Of a stretch of 12,425 nucleotides of DNA, positions 1 to 6,106 are shown piece by piece. The stretch comes from Alloprevotella sp. (GTDB lineage Bacteria; Bacteroidota; Bacteroidia; Bacteroidales; Bacteroidaceae): positions 1 to 12,425 of the forward strand of contig JABZGM010000033.1 in the NCBI GenBank assembly GCA_015259235.1, in the 5' to 3' direction. Position 1 is the first letter of the stretch, and each line of letters opens with the position of its first letter. Position numbers and translations under genes: made by a program. Under the pieces are notes generated by a model. That model did no database searches and was not told the DNA's origin. It saw only the letters and a program-made list of their open reading frames with translations.

Positions 1-779
1 CCATTAACCTTGCCACGGTCGGTGAATTGCCAAAATTTCCATTTACCCTTGTAGGATAGTTGTTTCACGTAGTAGTGAGCAATCCAAAAATGGTAGCGTG
101 CGAAAGCAGGCGTGTCGAGATATTTCTCCTTAAACTTCAGTCCGGTATAGATGATGGGTGTGGTGTTGTAGTGCTGCTCCACGATATTGAGCCACTTAGC
201 CACCTCACTGCGGAGTTGTTCGGCAGAGAGCGTGCCGATGCTTTCCACGTCGAGCACAGGTGCCAAATCGCCTGGTTCGAGATGCACTTGCTTGAGATAA
301 TGTTTCGCCTGCACATCGCCAGAAACGAGGGGAGAAAAGAAGTGGTAGGCACCACGAATGAAGTCGTATTGTCCGATTTGGTAGAAGTTGTCGTTGAAAT
401 TCTTGTCCACATGCTCCTTCCCTTCGGTAGCCTTAGCAATGACGAAGCGAATGGGCTGGTGATCTATTTTGGCAGCTGCCACTTTGTCCCAGTCAATTTC
501 ACTTTGATAGCGACTGATGTCGATGCCTCTCACGGCATATTCTTCGGGGTATTTGGTGGTGCCAAAGAGCCCTTGCCACAAATTGGACGTGGGAGCAACG
601 ATGTATTTGTAGGTGACGAAAAGATACACTCCAGCGGCGATGATGATGCCAATCCAGAACACGCGCTTGTAGCCGTGTCCGAAGGAGCGTTCAGCCCAAG
701 TGACGGCACTCTGTTTCCTGCTTCGTGAGGTGCGGCGTCGCTTTTTGGGAGGAGTGGAGGAGCGTTTCTTTTGAATCAT
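1..779 (-). CDS. Membrane-anchored GH25 lysozyme-like muramidase, 3' end cut by window edge
   Basis: This is the N-terminal 259 residues of a glycoside hydrolase family 25 (Cellosyl/LytC type) muramidase, which cleaves MurNAc-GlcNAc bonds in peptidoglycan. A very basic cytoplasmic head (residues 1-40, many K/R) is followed by one hydrophobic segment (about 41-60), so the enzyme is probably a type II anchored protein facing the periplasm. The catalytic domain starts near residue 83 with RGIDISRYQ (Asp87). The family's acidic pair is seen in PVLDVES (Asp177, Glu179), and IIYTG (209-213) and KFWQF (248-252) are further GH25 landmarks. The frame is open to base 1, so only the last strands of the barrel are missing. 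ATG at 779 is the only Met before the domain. There is no Shine-Dalgarno; the leader is pyrimidine-only and overlaps the tail of the pfp terminator. Family assignment is firm; the physiological role (wall remodelling or defence) is not determined. Confidence 0.88.
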   Translation of the reverse strand, partial: MIQKKRSSTPPKKRRRTSRSRKQSAVTWAERSFGHGYKRVFWIGIIIAAGVYLFVTYKYIVAPTSNLWQGLFGTTKYPEEYAVRGIDISRYQSEIDWDKVAAAKIDHQPIRFVIAKATEGKEHVDKNFNDNFYQIGQYDFIRGAYHFFSPLVSGDVQAKHYLKQVHLEPGDLAPVLDVESIGTLSAEQLRSEVAKWLNIVEQHYNTTPIIYTGLKFKEKYLDTPAFARYHFWIAHYYVKQLSYKGKWKFWQFTDRGKVN

Positions 780-787
780 GAAAAGGG

Positions 788-822
788 AAAAAACGAGGGG
801 TGCAAACTTGCGCTTGCACCCC
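788..822 (-). terminator. Rho-independent terminator after pfp
   Basis: A perfect 9-bp stem (814-822 pairing with 797-805, GGGGTGCAA/TTGCACCCC) with an 8-nt loop is followed on the minus strand by TCG and six T residues. It lies 37 bases beyond the pfp stop and ends only about 9 bases before the ATG of the GH25 gene, so it may also control read-through into that gene. Confidence 0.85.
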
Positions 823-858
823 AGGTTGAGTCAATGTATTATGCGATGCAGACGCTAA

Positions 859-2499
859 TTATTTCGCTTGTTCGAGCGCAAGCGTCTTGGTGCATTGGTC
901 GCAAACTTCCGTGGGACCCCAGTATTGGATAGGACCAGGATAAACGAAGGCAGTTTGTTCTGCCCATGCTTCGCGTTGTGCAGCGAAGGTCTTGAAGGGC
1001 GCACCATCGAGTTCTACGAGAGCCTTGCGGATCACGGGCTTCATTTCGCCGTGACGACGCTCCATGTTCATCATCATCGTGATGGGCACACCGCCAGCCA
1101 CCCATTCAGCAGCAGGAGCAGTGGTGTTCTTCACGATTGCCATGTAGCCAGTCTTGCCGTTAGCCACGAGTTGAGCTGCAGAAGCACCGAGAGCGTAGCA
1201 GTAGTCAGCATCGAAGTTGGAAGGAGCTGCGCAACGACCTTCGTAACCGAAGAAGTGGTGGAGAGCAGCAAACTTGCCATTGTACTTGCCTTCCTTCTTC
1301 CAAGCAGCGAGCTTTTCAGCCACCATTTCAGAGAGGAGCTTTTCAGTTTCGATGAGCGAAACTTGTACGTTGCCGTGGGGGTCGCGTTCAGCGGTGAGTT
1401 GCTTAGCCACACCTTCGGGGAGAGAAGCGTAGATGGCAGCGTTTTCAGCGGTAAGACGGCTGAGCACCCATGCACGTTGGTCGGCAGCTTCCACTTGAGC
1501 AGCTTCGGGAGTAGAGAGGAGGTCGTTGAGTTCTGCAATGAGCTTCTTCAAAGAAGGAATGAACTCGATGAGACCTTCGGGGATGAGCACCGTACCGAAG
1601 TTGTTGCCAGCAGCAGCGCGCTTAGCCACTACTTCAGCGATGTAGGTTACTACGTCGTCGAGGCTTTGTTCCTTAGCTTCTACTTCTTCAGAAATCAAGC
1701 ACACGTTGGGTTGCACTTGGAGTGCGCACTCGAGAGCGATGTGAGAGGCAGAGCGACCCATGAGCTTGATGAAGTGCCAGTATTTACGAGCAGAGTTAGC
1801 ATCGCGTTGGATGTTACCAATCACTTCAGCATACGTCTTACAAGCAGTGTCGAAACCGAAAGAAGTTTCGATTTGGTCGTTCTTCAAGTCACCGTCGATG
1901 GTCTTGGGGCAACCGATCACTTGCACGCCATATTTCTTAGCAGCGTAGTATTCAGCGAGTACGCAAGCGTTGGTGTTAGAGTCGTCACCACCGATGATCA
2001 CGATAGCGTTGATGCCGAGTTGACGAATCACTTCCATACCCTTCTCAAACTGAGCTTCTTCTTCGAGCTTCGTACGACCAGAACCGATCATGTCGAAACC
2101 ACCAGTGTTGCGGTATTCGTCGATGAGTTCATCGGTCATTTCGAGGTAGTTGTGGTCCACCAAACCTCCAGGTCCCATGAGGAAGCCGTAGAGCTTAGAG
2201 TTGGGGTTTTGCTTCTTCAAGCCATCATAGAGGCCGCAAATCACGTTGTGACCGCCAGGCGCTTGACCACCAGAGAGGATGATACCGATGTTGATGGGAG
2301 CATATTCCTTCTTCTCGTCCGTAGGCTGGAAGTTGACGAGGGGCATGCCATAAGTGTTGGGGAAGAGAGCTTTAATTTCTTCTTGGTTGTCTACACTTTG
2401 AGTGGGTGCACCTTCCACGATTTTCACGTTGCCGCGAAGACCTGCGGGGAGTTTGGGCTGGTAGGCAGCACGAGCAATTTGCAATGCGCTTTTTTCCAT
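859..2499 (-). CDS. pfp: PPi-dependent 6-phosphofructokinase (diphosphate:fructose-6-phosphate 1-phosphotransferase)
   Basis: This enzyme phosphorylates fructose 6-phosphate to fructose 1,6-bisphosphate using pyrophosphate, reversibly, in cytoplasmic glycolysis/gluconeogenesis. At 546 residues it matches the long PFP class (plant-beta/Borrelia/Bacteroides type), not the roughly 320-residue ATP enzymes. Motifs in order: ILSGGQAPGGHN (74-85, phosphate loop); IIGGDDSNTNA (168-178), where the second Asp (GGDD instead of GGDG) marks PPi rather than ATP use; PKTIDGD (198-204), with the Lys typical of PFPs and the catalytic Asp; MGRSASHIA (247-255); PEG (307-309); and HHFFGYEGR (414-422), which contacts the sugar phosphate. 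An inserted helical region at about 320-400 is typical of the long class. ATG at 2499 is preceded by an A/T-rich leader without Shine-Dalgarno, as usual in this phylum. It has its own promoter and a strong terminator. Nothing looks damaged. Confidence 0.97.
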   Translation of the reverse strand: MEKSALQIARAAYQPKLPAGLRGNVKIVEGAPTQSVDNQEEIKALFPNTYGMPLVNFQPTDEKKEYAPINIGIILSGGQAPGGHNVICGLYDGLKKQNPNSKLYGFLMGPGGLVDHNYLEMTDELIDEYRNTGGFDMIGSGRTKLEEEAQFEKGMEVIRQLGINAIVIIGGDDSNTNACVLAEYYAAKKYGVQVIGCPKTIDGDLKNDQIETSFGFDTACKTYAEVIGNIQRDANSARKYWHFIKLMGRSASHIALECALQVQPNVCLISEEVEAKEQSLDDVVTYIAEVVAKRAAAGNNFGTVLIPEGLIEFIPSLKKLIAELNDLLSTPEAAQVEAADQRAWVLSRLTAENAAIYASLPEGVAKQLTAERDPHGNVQVSLIETEKLLSEMVAEKLAAWKKEGKYNGKFAALHHFFGYEGRCAAPSNFDADYCYALGASAAQLVANGKTGYMAIVKNTTAPAAEWVAGGVPITMMMNMERRHGEMKPVIRKALVELDGAPFKTFAAQREAWAEQTAFVYPGPIQYWGPTEVCDQCTKTLALEQAK

Positions 2500-2536
2500 A
2501 TTGATTGATAGATTGGAGTTTGAAATTAGATTGCTA

Positions 2537-2568
2537 CAAAATTACTTCTTTTCTGGCGAACAGACAAG
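2537..2568 (-). promoter_or_regulatory. Bacteroidota sigma-ABfr-type promoter of pfp
   Basis: The -7 element TAATTTTG (2544-2537) matches TAnnTTTG. A -33 element CTTG (2568-2565, one mismatch to TTTG) lies 20 bases upstream. The predicted start near 2530 gives a leader of about 30 nt for pfp, so pfp can be transcribed independently of trmN6. No terminator with a T-run was found between the two genes. Confidence 0.6.
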
Positions 2569-2633
2569 ATTTCGCCTTGTTTTCTCTCTGCTTTTTGCGG
2601 TGTGGTGTGGATATTTGCAAAGCGAGATGGTTT

Positions 2634-3428
2634 TTAGCTCTTATCGTCCTTGGAAGCCCTTGCATCGAGTTGTCCTTGCGTGAGATAGAAATCGGCACAA
2701 AGTTGCTGATATTGTGGACTGCGCTTGCCATTTTCTTGCAGGATAAGTTGATCGGTTTGCAAGAAATCGCCTATGATGGTGTGCCCATTCTCGTGCTGTA
2801 TGGGAGGTGTGAAATGGAGTTGAAAACGGAGCATCACGCGTTTGGGGGCTTTGCGTGCCACGGTGTGCACGTCGGTCTGATGGATGAGGGAAAATCCGGC
2901 ATCTTGTGCGCAGCGCACGAACCGTGGTTGTGCTGTCTTGGGGATAATCACTTGCAGCCATCCGCCACTCTTGAGGAGTTGTGCACTGCGCTGGGTGAGG
3001 GCTTCAAAGGTGAGTCCGTGGTGCACGTGCCGTGCTTGTGCGCGCTGCTGATTGGGTGAGAGGAGGGTTTCCTCAAAATAGGGAGGGTTGCTCACTATCA
3101 TGTCGAAAGGTTGCAGATCTTCTCGCCAATCTTCGTTCATGATGTCGCCTTGTTTCACCACGATTTGGGAAGCAAAGGGCGATGCTGCCACGTTTTCGAT
3201 GGCTTGTGTGGTGGCATCGGCATCGAGTTCCACGCCCACGATTTGCACCTGTGGATAACGCTGCGCGAGCATCATGGCAATAAGTCCACTTCCCGTGCCG
3301 ATGTCCAGTGCTCGTGCAGCGGAGGGAGTCGGTGGCATTTGGCACCAGGCTCCGAGGAGTACGCCGTCTGTGCCCACTTTCATGGCGCACCGGTCGTCGT
3401 GGATAGTGAATTGTTGGAATTGGAACAT
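2634..3428 (-). CDS. trmN6: tRNA1(Val) (adenine(37)-N6)-methyltransferase
   Basis: TrmN6 (YfiC) transfers a methyl group from S-adenosylmethionine to N6 of A37 in tRNA-Val. The 264 residues open with the family signature FQFQQFTIHDDRCAMKVGTD (2-21). A Rossmann SAM-binding fold follows: LDIGTGSGLIAMMLAQR (41-57, motif I) and IVGVELDADA (63-72, acidic end of strand 2 holding the ribose). The catalytic NPPY box of amino-methyltransferases is at 114-117 (IVSNPPYFEE). The C-terminal half (about 150-264) completes the fold. It is slightly longer than E. coli YfiC (about 245 residues) because of a basic, low-complexity tail. ATG at 3428 is the natural start because the signature begins at residue 2. 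The gene follows the rplT terminator, with no clear -7 element in the 90-base gap. Related N6-adenine RNA methylases are the only real alternative. Confidence 0.9.
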   Translation of the reverse strand: MFQFQQFTIHDDRCAMKVGTDGVLLGAWCQMPPTPSAARALDIGTGSGLIAMMLAQRYPQVQIVGVELDADATTQAIENVAASPFASQIVVKQGDIMNEDWREDLQPFDMIVSNPPYFEETLLSPNQQRAQARHVHHGLTFEALTQRSAQLLKSGGWLQVIIPKTAQPRFVRCAQDAGFSLIHQTDVHTVARKAPKRVMLRFQLHFTPPIQHENGHTIIGDFLQTDQLILQENGKRSPQYQQLCADFYLTQGQLDARASKDDKS

Positions 3429-3517
3429 TGTGAGGGAGTTAGCGTGGGAGGTGGTGTTAGTGTAGTAGAGAATGAGGTTAAGTCGGATAGGGTGTGCGAG
3501 AGAAGGGACAAGTCCAC

Positions 3518-3552
3518 AAAAAAAGGCGACTTCTGGGAAGAAGCACGCCTTT
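3518..3552 (-). terminator. Terminator of the infC-rpmI-rplT operon
   Basis: On the minus strand AAAGGCG (3552-3546) pairs with CGCCTTT (3528-3522), and an inner CTTC/GAAG stem closes a 6-nt loop. Seven T residues follow (3524-3518). It lies about 40 bases after the rplT stop and closes the ribosomal operon before trmN6. Confidence 0.85.
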
Positions 3553-3594
3553 CGATTGGATTGGGAATAGTTGTTTGATTAGGCCAAGCCTGGC

Positions 3595-3939
3595 TTATTT
3601 CGCCTTCTCAACGATAGCTTTAAAAGCTTGAGGGTTGTTTACAGCGAGGTCGGCGAGCACCTTACGGTTGATCTCGATACCGGCCTTGTGAAGACCGCCC
3701 ATGAGTTGAGAATAGCTCAAGCCTTCGAGGCGAGCCGCAGCGTTGATACGCTGAATCCAGAGAGCGCGGAAATTGCGCTTCTTGTTGCGACGATCACGGA
3801 ACGCATAGGTAAGACCCTTTTCCCAAGTGTTCTTGGCAACGGTCCACACGTTCTTGCGGGCACCGAAGTAACCGCGGGTGAGCTTCAGGATTCTCTTGCG
3901 CTTAGCGCGAGATGCGACATGATTTACTGATCTTGGCAT
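3595..3939 (-). CDS. rplT: 50S ribosomal protein L20
   Basis: L20 binds 23S rRNA early in assembly of the large subunit and, in E. coli and Bacillus, also represses its own operon. The 114 residues are the usual length. The start MPRSVNHVASRAKRKRILK and the highly basic helical N-terminus (to about residue 60, with GYFGARKNVW at 23-32) are characteristic, followed by the globular RNA-binding domain with RLEGLSYSQLMGGL (70-83). It is the last gene of infC-rpmI-rplT, 115 bases after rpmI. ATG at 3939 fits the family start exactly. Confidence 0.98.
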   Translation of the reverse strand: MPRSVNHVASRAKRKRILKLTRGYFGARKNVWTVAKNTWEKGLTYAFRDRRNKKRNFRALWIQRINAAARLEGLSYSQLMGGLHKAGIEINRKVLADLAVNNPQAFKAIVEKAK

Positions 3940-4054
3940 AGTAATGTTGTTTTTGATTGCTGGCGGCTACGCGATAGCAGCTCTTGTGTGCCAGACATTC
4001 GATGAAATAAATGACTTTGGTAGGAGGTTTTGTAGAGACAAAAACCAGAAGAGA

Positions 4055-4252
4055 TTAGCGCATGCAGAGCAATTCGCGCACTTGCTTCACGTCGCAGTTG
4101 TCAACGAGACCAACGTGTACAAGGTTACGCTTTTGCTTCTTAGTCTTCTTCGTGAGAATGTGGCTGTGGAAAGCGTGCTTTCTCTTGATCTTACCGGTTC
4201 CGGTGAGCGCGAAACGCTTCTTAGCACCAGAATTAGTCTTTACTTTAGGCAT
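4055..4252 (-). CDS. rpmI: 50S ribosomal protein L35
   Basis: L35 is a small, very basic large-subunit protein. The 65 residues start MPKVKTNSGAKKRFALTGTG and continue with KIKRKHAFHSHILTKKTKKQKR, the classic L35 pattern. An open frame extends upstream to a GTG at 4330, but those 26 extra residues have no L35 similarity and would cover the leader hairpin, so ATG at 4252 is the start. It lies between infC (185-base gap) and rplT (115-base gap), the order conserved across bacteria. Confidence 0.98.
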   Translation of the reverse strand: MPKVKTNSGAKKRFALTGTGKIKRKHAFHSHILTKKTKKQKRNLVHVGLVDNCDVKQVRELLCMR

Positions 4253-4284
4253 TTGTTTGTAAATTAAATGATGAATGAATGTGT

Positions 4285-4312
4285 GCGGTTGCGCATACCT
4301 GGCACAACGCGC
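4285..4312 (-). promoter_or_regulatory. Leader hairpin upstream of rpmI, candidate L20 autoregulatory element
   Basis: In the 185-base infC-rpmI gap, the minus strand can form a 10-bp stem: GTTGTGC/GCGCAAC, then one bulged base, then GCG/CGC, closed by a 7-nt loop (CAGGTAT). It sits 33 bases before the rpmI ATG. L20 represses rpmI-rplT through a leader structure in E. coli and Bacillus, so the position is right. Equivalence to those known leaders is inference; only the hairpin is seen. Confidence 0.4.
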
Positions 4313-4437
4313 GACTATAATAAAACACACAAGCGTAAGCGCCTCGACGGATGCTTTTTAGTGATGTATGGAAACTGGGGTAGTTCCGCCGAGAATGTCC
4401 ACTTGCATGGATTATCCAATGGGAAAATGGGAGCAGA

Positions 4438-5115
4438 TTAGAAGTCTTCGCCTTCCACCTTAGGACCGGTGTATTCGCGACGTTCCTTCACTTGAGGGGC
4501 TTTCTTGGCAGGAGCCGCCTTTACTTCTGCTTCAGCAGGAGCTTCGTGTACTTCTTCCACTTCTACGTCCTTTTTGCGCACTGGCGCTTTCTTAGGAGCG
4601 AGATACATGGTCATGCGCTTGCCTTCGAGCACGGGCATTGACTCCACCTTGCCATATTCTTCCAAATCGTTGGCAAAACGCAGGAGCAAGACTTCACCTT
4701 GTTCTTTGAAGAGGATGCTACGACCACGGAAGAACACATAAGCCTTCACTTTGTCGCCTTCGCTCAAGAAGCCCTTAGCGTGCTTGAGTTTGAAGTTGTA
4801 GTCGTGATCGTCGGTTTGAGGACCGAAACGGATTTCTTTCACTTCTACCTTCACTTGCTTGGCTTTGAGCTCTTTTTGGCGCTTCTTCTGCTCGTAGATA
4901 AATTTGGAAAAGTCCACTAATCTACAAACAGGAGGTTGTGCGTTGGGGCTGATTTCTACTAAATCTACGCCTTGTTGTTGTGCCATGCGTAGTGCATCGC
5001 GCGATGGCATTACCACACTATCACCTTCTTCGGGGATTACGCGCACTTCTCGCGCACGAATTTGCTCGTTGACGCGATACTGCTGCTTGAGTTTATCGTT
5101 TTTATTGGGTCTCAA
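4438..5115 (-). CDS. infC: Translation initiation factor IF-3, non-AUG start
   Basis: IF3 binds the 30S subunit, prevents premature 50S joining and checks the initiator tRNA and start codon. Numbering from TTG at 5115 gives 225 residues. The N-domain has YRVNEQIRAREVRVI (13-27) and ISPNAQPPVCRL (55-66). A lysine-rich linker helix follows (about 75-92). The C-domain begins KEIRFGPQTDDHDYNFKLKHAK (93-114). The tail after about residue 177 (Lys/Ala/Pro/Glu-rich, about 49 residues) is an extension beyond the roughly 180-residue E. coli protein. No in-frame ATG precedes the conserved region. Upstream candidates are TTG 5115, ATT 5127 or TTG 5187, and the last lies inside the promoter, which rules it out. 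TTG 5115 (MRPNKND...) is my choice; ATT 5127 would echo the AUU start of E. coli infC. First gene of infC-rpmI-rplT. Confidence 0.93.
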   Translation of the reverse strand: MRPNKNDKLKQQYRVNEQIRAREVRVIPEEGDSVVMPSRDALRMAQQQGVDLVEISPNAQPPVCRLVDFSKFIYEQKKRQKELKAKQVKVEVKEIRFGPQTDDHDYNFKLKHAKGFLSEGDKVKAYVFFRGRSILFKEQGEVLLLRFANDLEEYGKVESMPVLEGKRMTMYLAPKKAPVRKKDVEVEEVHEAPAEAEVKAAPAKKAPQVKERREYTGPKVEGEDF

Positions 5116-5164
5116 ATGTCGATAAATTTGGGTTTGTAAATTAGAGAGTCTATTAATTGCGCTG

Positions 5165-5195
5165 CAAAAGTAAGCATTTCCTTGCAACCTGCAAA
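5165..5195 (-). promoter_or_regulatory. Promoter of the infC-rpmI-rplT operon
   Basis: TTTG (5195-5192), a 19-base spacer and TACTTTTGC (5172-5164) match the Bacteroidota primary-sigma consensus (-33 TTTG, -7 TAnnTTTG) exactly. Transcription should start near 5160. This leaves about 33-45 nt of leader before the candidate infC starts and excludes any start at or above 5165. The DUF2147 promoter lies divergently about 60 bases away. Confidence 0.82.
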
Positions 5196-5252
5196 GTTTT
5201 CCTCCGAAAACATCGACTATTTTTTGTGCTCCTCCATTTTCTTTTCCGCTTA

Positions 5253-5285
5253 TTTGTGCTATTTGGCGGATAAGTTGTAACTTTG
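5253..5285 (+). promoter_or_regulatory. Promoter of the DUF2147 gene
   Basis: TTTG (5253-5256), a 21-base spacer and TAACTTTGC (5278-5286) match the Bacteroidota consensus. The predicted start near 5290 gives the downstream gene an unusually long leader of about 185 nt. It is divergent from the infC promoter. Confidence 0.72.
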
Positions 5286-5474
5286 CACATAATCAATGAT
5301 AGTGTGCAATCTTGGTGTCGTAAGGTATTTTCCTGTTTATCACCTCATTTTTCGCATTATCGCAGTGGAATATGTGCCGCTAATCCAGACATAGTGATAT
5401 CTATCTCACGCATTTTATCATAGGATCTTAGAACATCAACCTCATAGTTTCTCAAAAATTCAACACATTAGTTT
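5286..5474 (+). other. Long untranslated leader, no gene seen
   Basis: Between the promoter and the DUF2147 start there is about 185 bases with no convincing ORF, no second TAnnTTTG box and only short weak stems (for example GTGA/TCAC around 5396-5412). No known riboswitch class could be recognised by eye. It is either a plain long 5' UTR or an unrecognised leader element. Confidence 0.4.
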
Positions 5475-5918
5475 ATGAAACGCATTCTTTCTTTTCTCCT
5501 TATGGCTTTCATTGCCACCACACTCACGGTGTCTGCACAGTCTGCTGCCGACAAAATTGTGGGATTGTATCACGTGGTCAAAGACGGTCGCAACTCCAAG
5601 GTTAAGATTTTCAAGTATGGCGATGGTTATCGCGCTCAAGTGGTGTGGCTTGAAAACATGAAAAATCCTGATGGTAGCCAGCGCACCGACCAGAAAAATC
5701 CCGACCCTAAGAAGCGCAACACGCCTTCCAACCAAATCGTTCTGGTGGAAAAGGTGACCTTCGATGGCGACGATACTTGGGAAAATGGAAATATCTACGA
5801 CCCTACGAGTGGCAAGGTGTATCGTGTGGAAATGTATTTCGACAAACCCAACGTGCTCACGGTGAAAGGTAAACTTGGACCTTTCTTCAAGCGTGTGTAT
5901 TGGCAGAAGATTCAATAG
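5475..5918 (+). CDS. Secreted DUF2147 family protein
   Basis: This is a 147-residue exported protein of the DUF2147 family, a small beta-barrel domain of unknown function common in Bacteroidota and Proteobacteria. Residues 1-21 form a clear Sec signal peptide (MKR, hydrophobic core, cleavage around VSAQS). No lipobox Cys is present, so it should be soluble in the periplasm or outside. The domain covers about 27-146: IVGLYHV (28-34), YRAQVVWLENMKNPDG (52-67), TDQKNPDPKKR (71-81), FDGDDTWENGNIYDPTSGK (96-114) and the closing KGKLGPFFKRVYW, all typical of DUF2147. It is the only plus-strand gene, monocistronic between its own promoter and a bidirectional terminator. ATG at 5475 is followed directly by the signal peptide. 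Function is unknown; lipocalin-like ligand binding has been suggested for such folds but nothing here shows it. Confidence 0.9.
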   Translation: MKRILSFLLMAFIATTLTVSAQSAADKIVGLYHVVKDGRNSKVKIFKYGDGYRAQVVWLENMKNPDGSQRTDQKNPDPKKRNTPSNQIVLVEKVTFDGDDTWENGNIYDPTSGKVYRVEMYFDKPNVLTVKGKLGPFFKRVYWQKIQ

Positions 5919-5975
5919 TTTGCTCCAAATAGCCGTTTCTTTCACTGGCGCTGAGGTTCAATACTATTCATAGGT

Positions 5976-6015
5976 AAAAAAAAGAGGATGCTTTCATTGT
6001 GGAAGCATCCTTTTT
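5976..6015. terminator. Bidirectional terminator between DUF2147 gene and glsB
   Basis: A perfect 9-bp stem AGGATGCTT (5985-5993)/AAGCATCCT (6003-6011) with a 9-nt loop has five T on its plus-strand side (6011-6015) and eight A at 5976-5983, which are T on the minus strand. It can therefore end both convergent transcripts. Confidence 0.88.
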
Positions 6016-6027
6016 CTTTCTTTGTTT

Positions 6028-6072
6028 CTAGTTTCTCTAGTTTTTCTAGTTCCACTAGTTCTTCTCGTACTT
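6028..6072. repeat. 9-bp tandem repeat containing CTAG
   Basis: CTAG occurs at 6028, 6037, 6046 and 6055, exactly nine bases apart, in the unit CTAGTTNNN (CTAGTTTCT, CTAGTTTTT, CTAGTTCCA, CTAGTTCTT), followed by a degenerate fifth copy CTCGTACTT. It is noncoding, lying between the shared terminator and the glsB stop. Confidence 0.8.
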
Positions 6073-6106
6073 TTTTCTTTGTGTTGTTGTCGCTGTGTGG
6101 TGCAGC

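Noticed and set aside
60..728. 222-codon plus-strand frame
   Set aside because: It is antisense to the GH25 gene, whose minus frame has catalytic motifs and a transmembrane segment; the plus frame shows no family features.
868..2508. 546-codon open frame on plus strand, exactly antisense to pfp
   Set aside because: It has no recognisable domain and is rich in Val/Ser/His as expected of a codon-bias shadow; pfp is a complete, motif-perfect gene on the other strand.
2505..3578. Plus-strand frames of 184 and 155 codons opposite trmN6
   Set aside because: They shadow a clear methyltransferase and have no promoter or domain evidence.
4253..4330. 26-residue N-terminal extension of L35 from a GTG
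   Set aside because: L35 proteins begin MPKxKT; the extension overlaps the leader hairpin and has no similarity.
4320..4360. Possible second promoter or terminator in the infC-rpmI gap
   Set aside because: TACGCTTG has only a partial -7 match with no TTTG at -33, and the nearby AAGC/GCTT arms are too short for a terminator.
5460..5945. 161-codon minus-strand frame
   Set aside because: It is antisense to the DUF2147 gene, which has a signal peptide, promoter and terminator.
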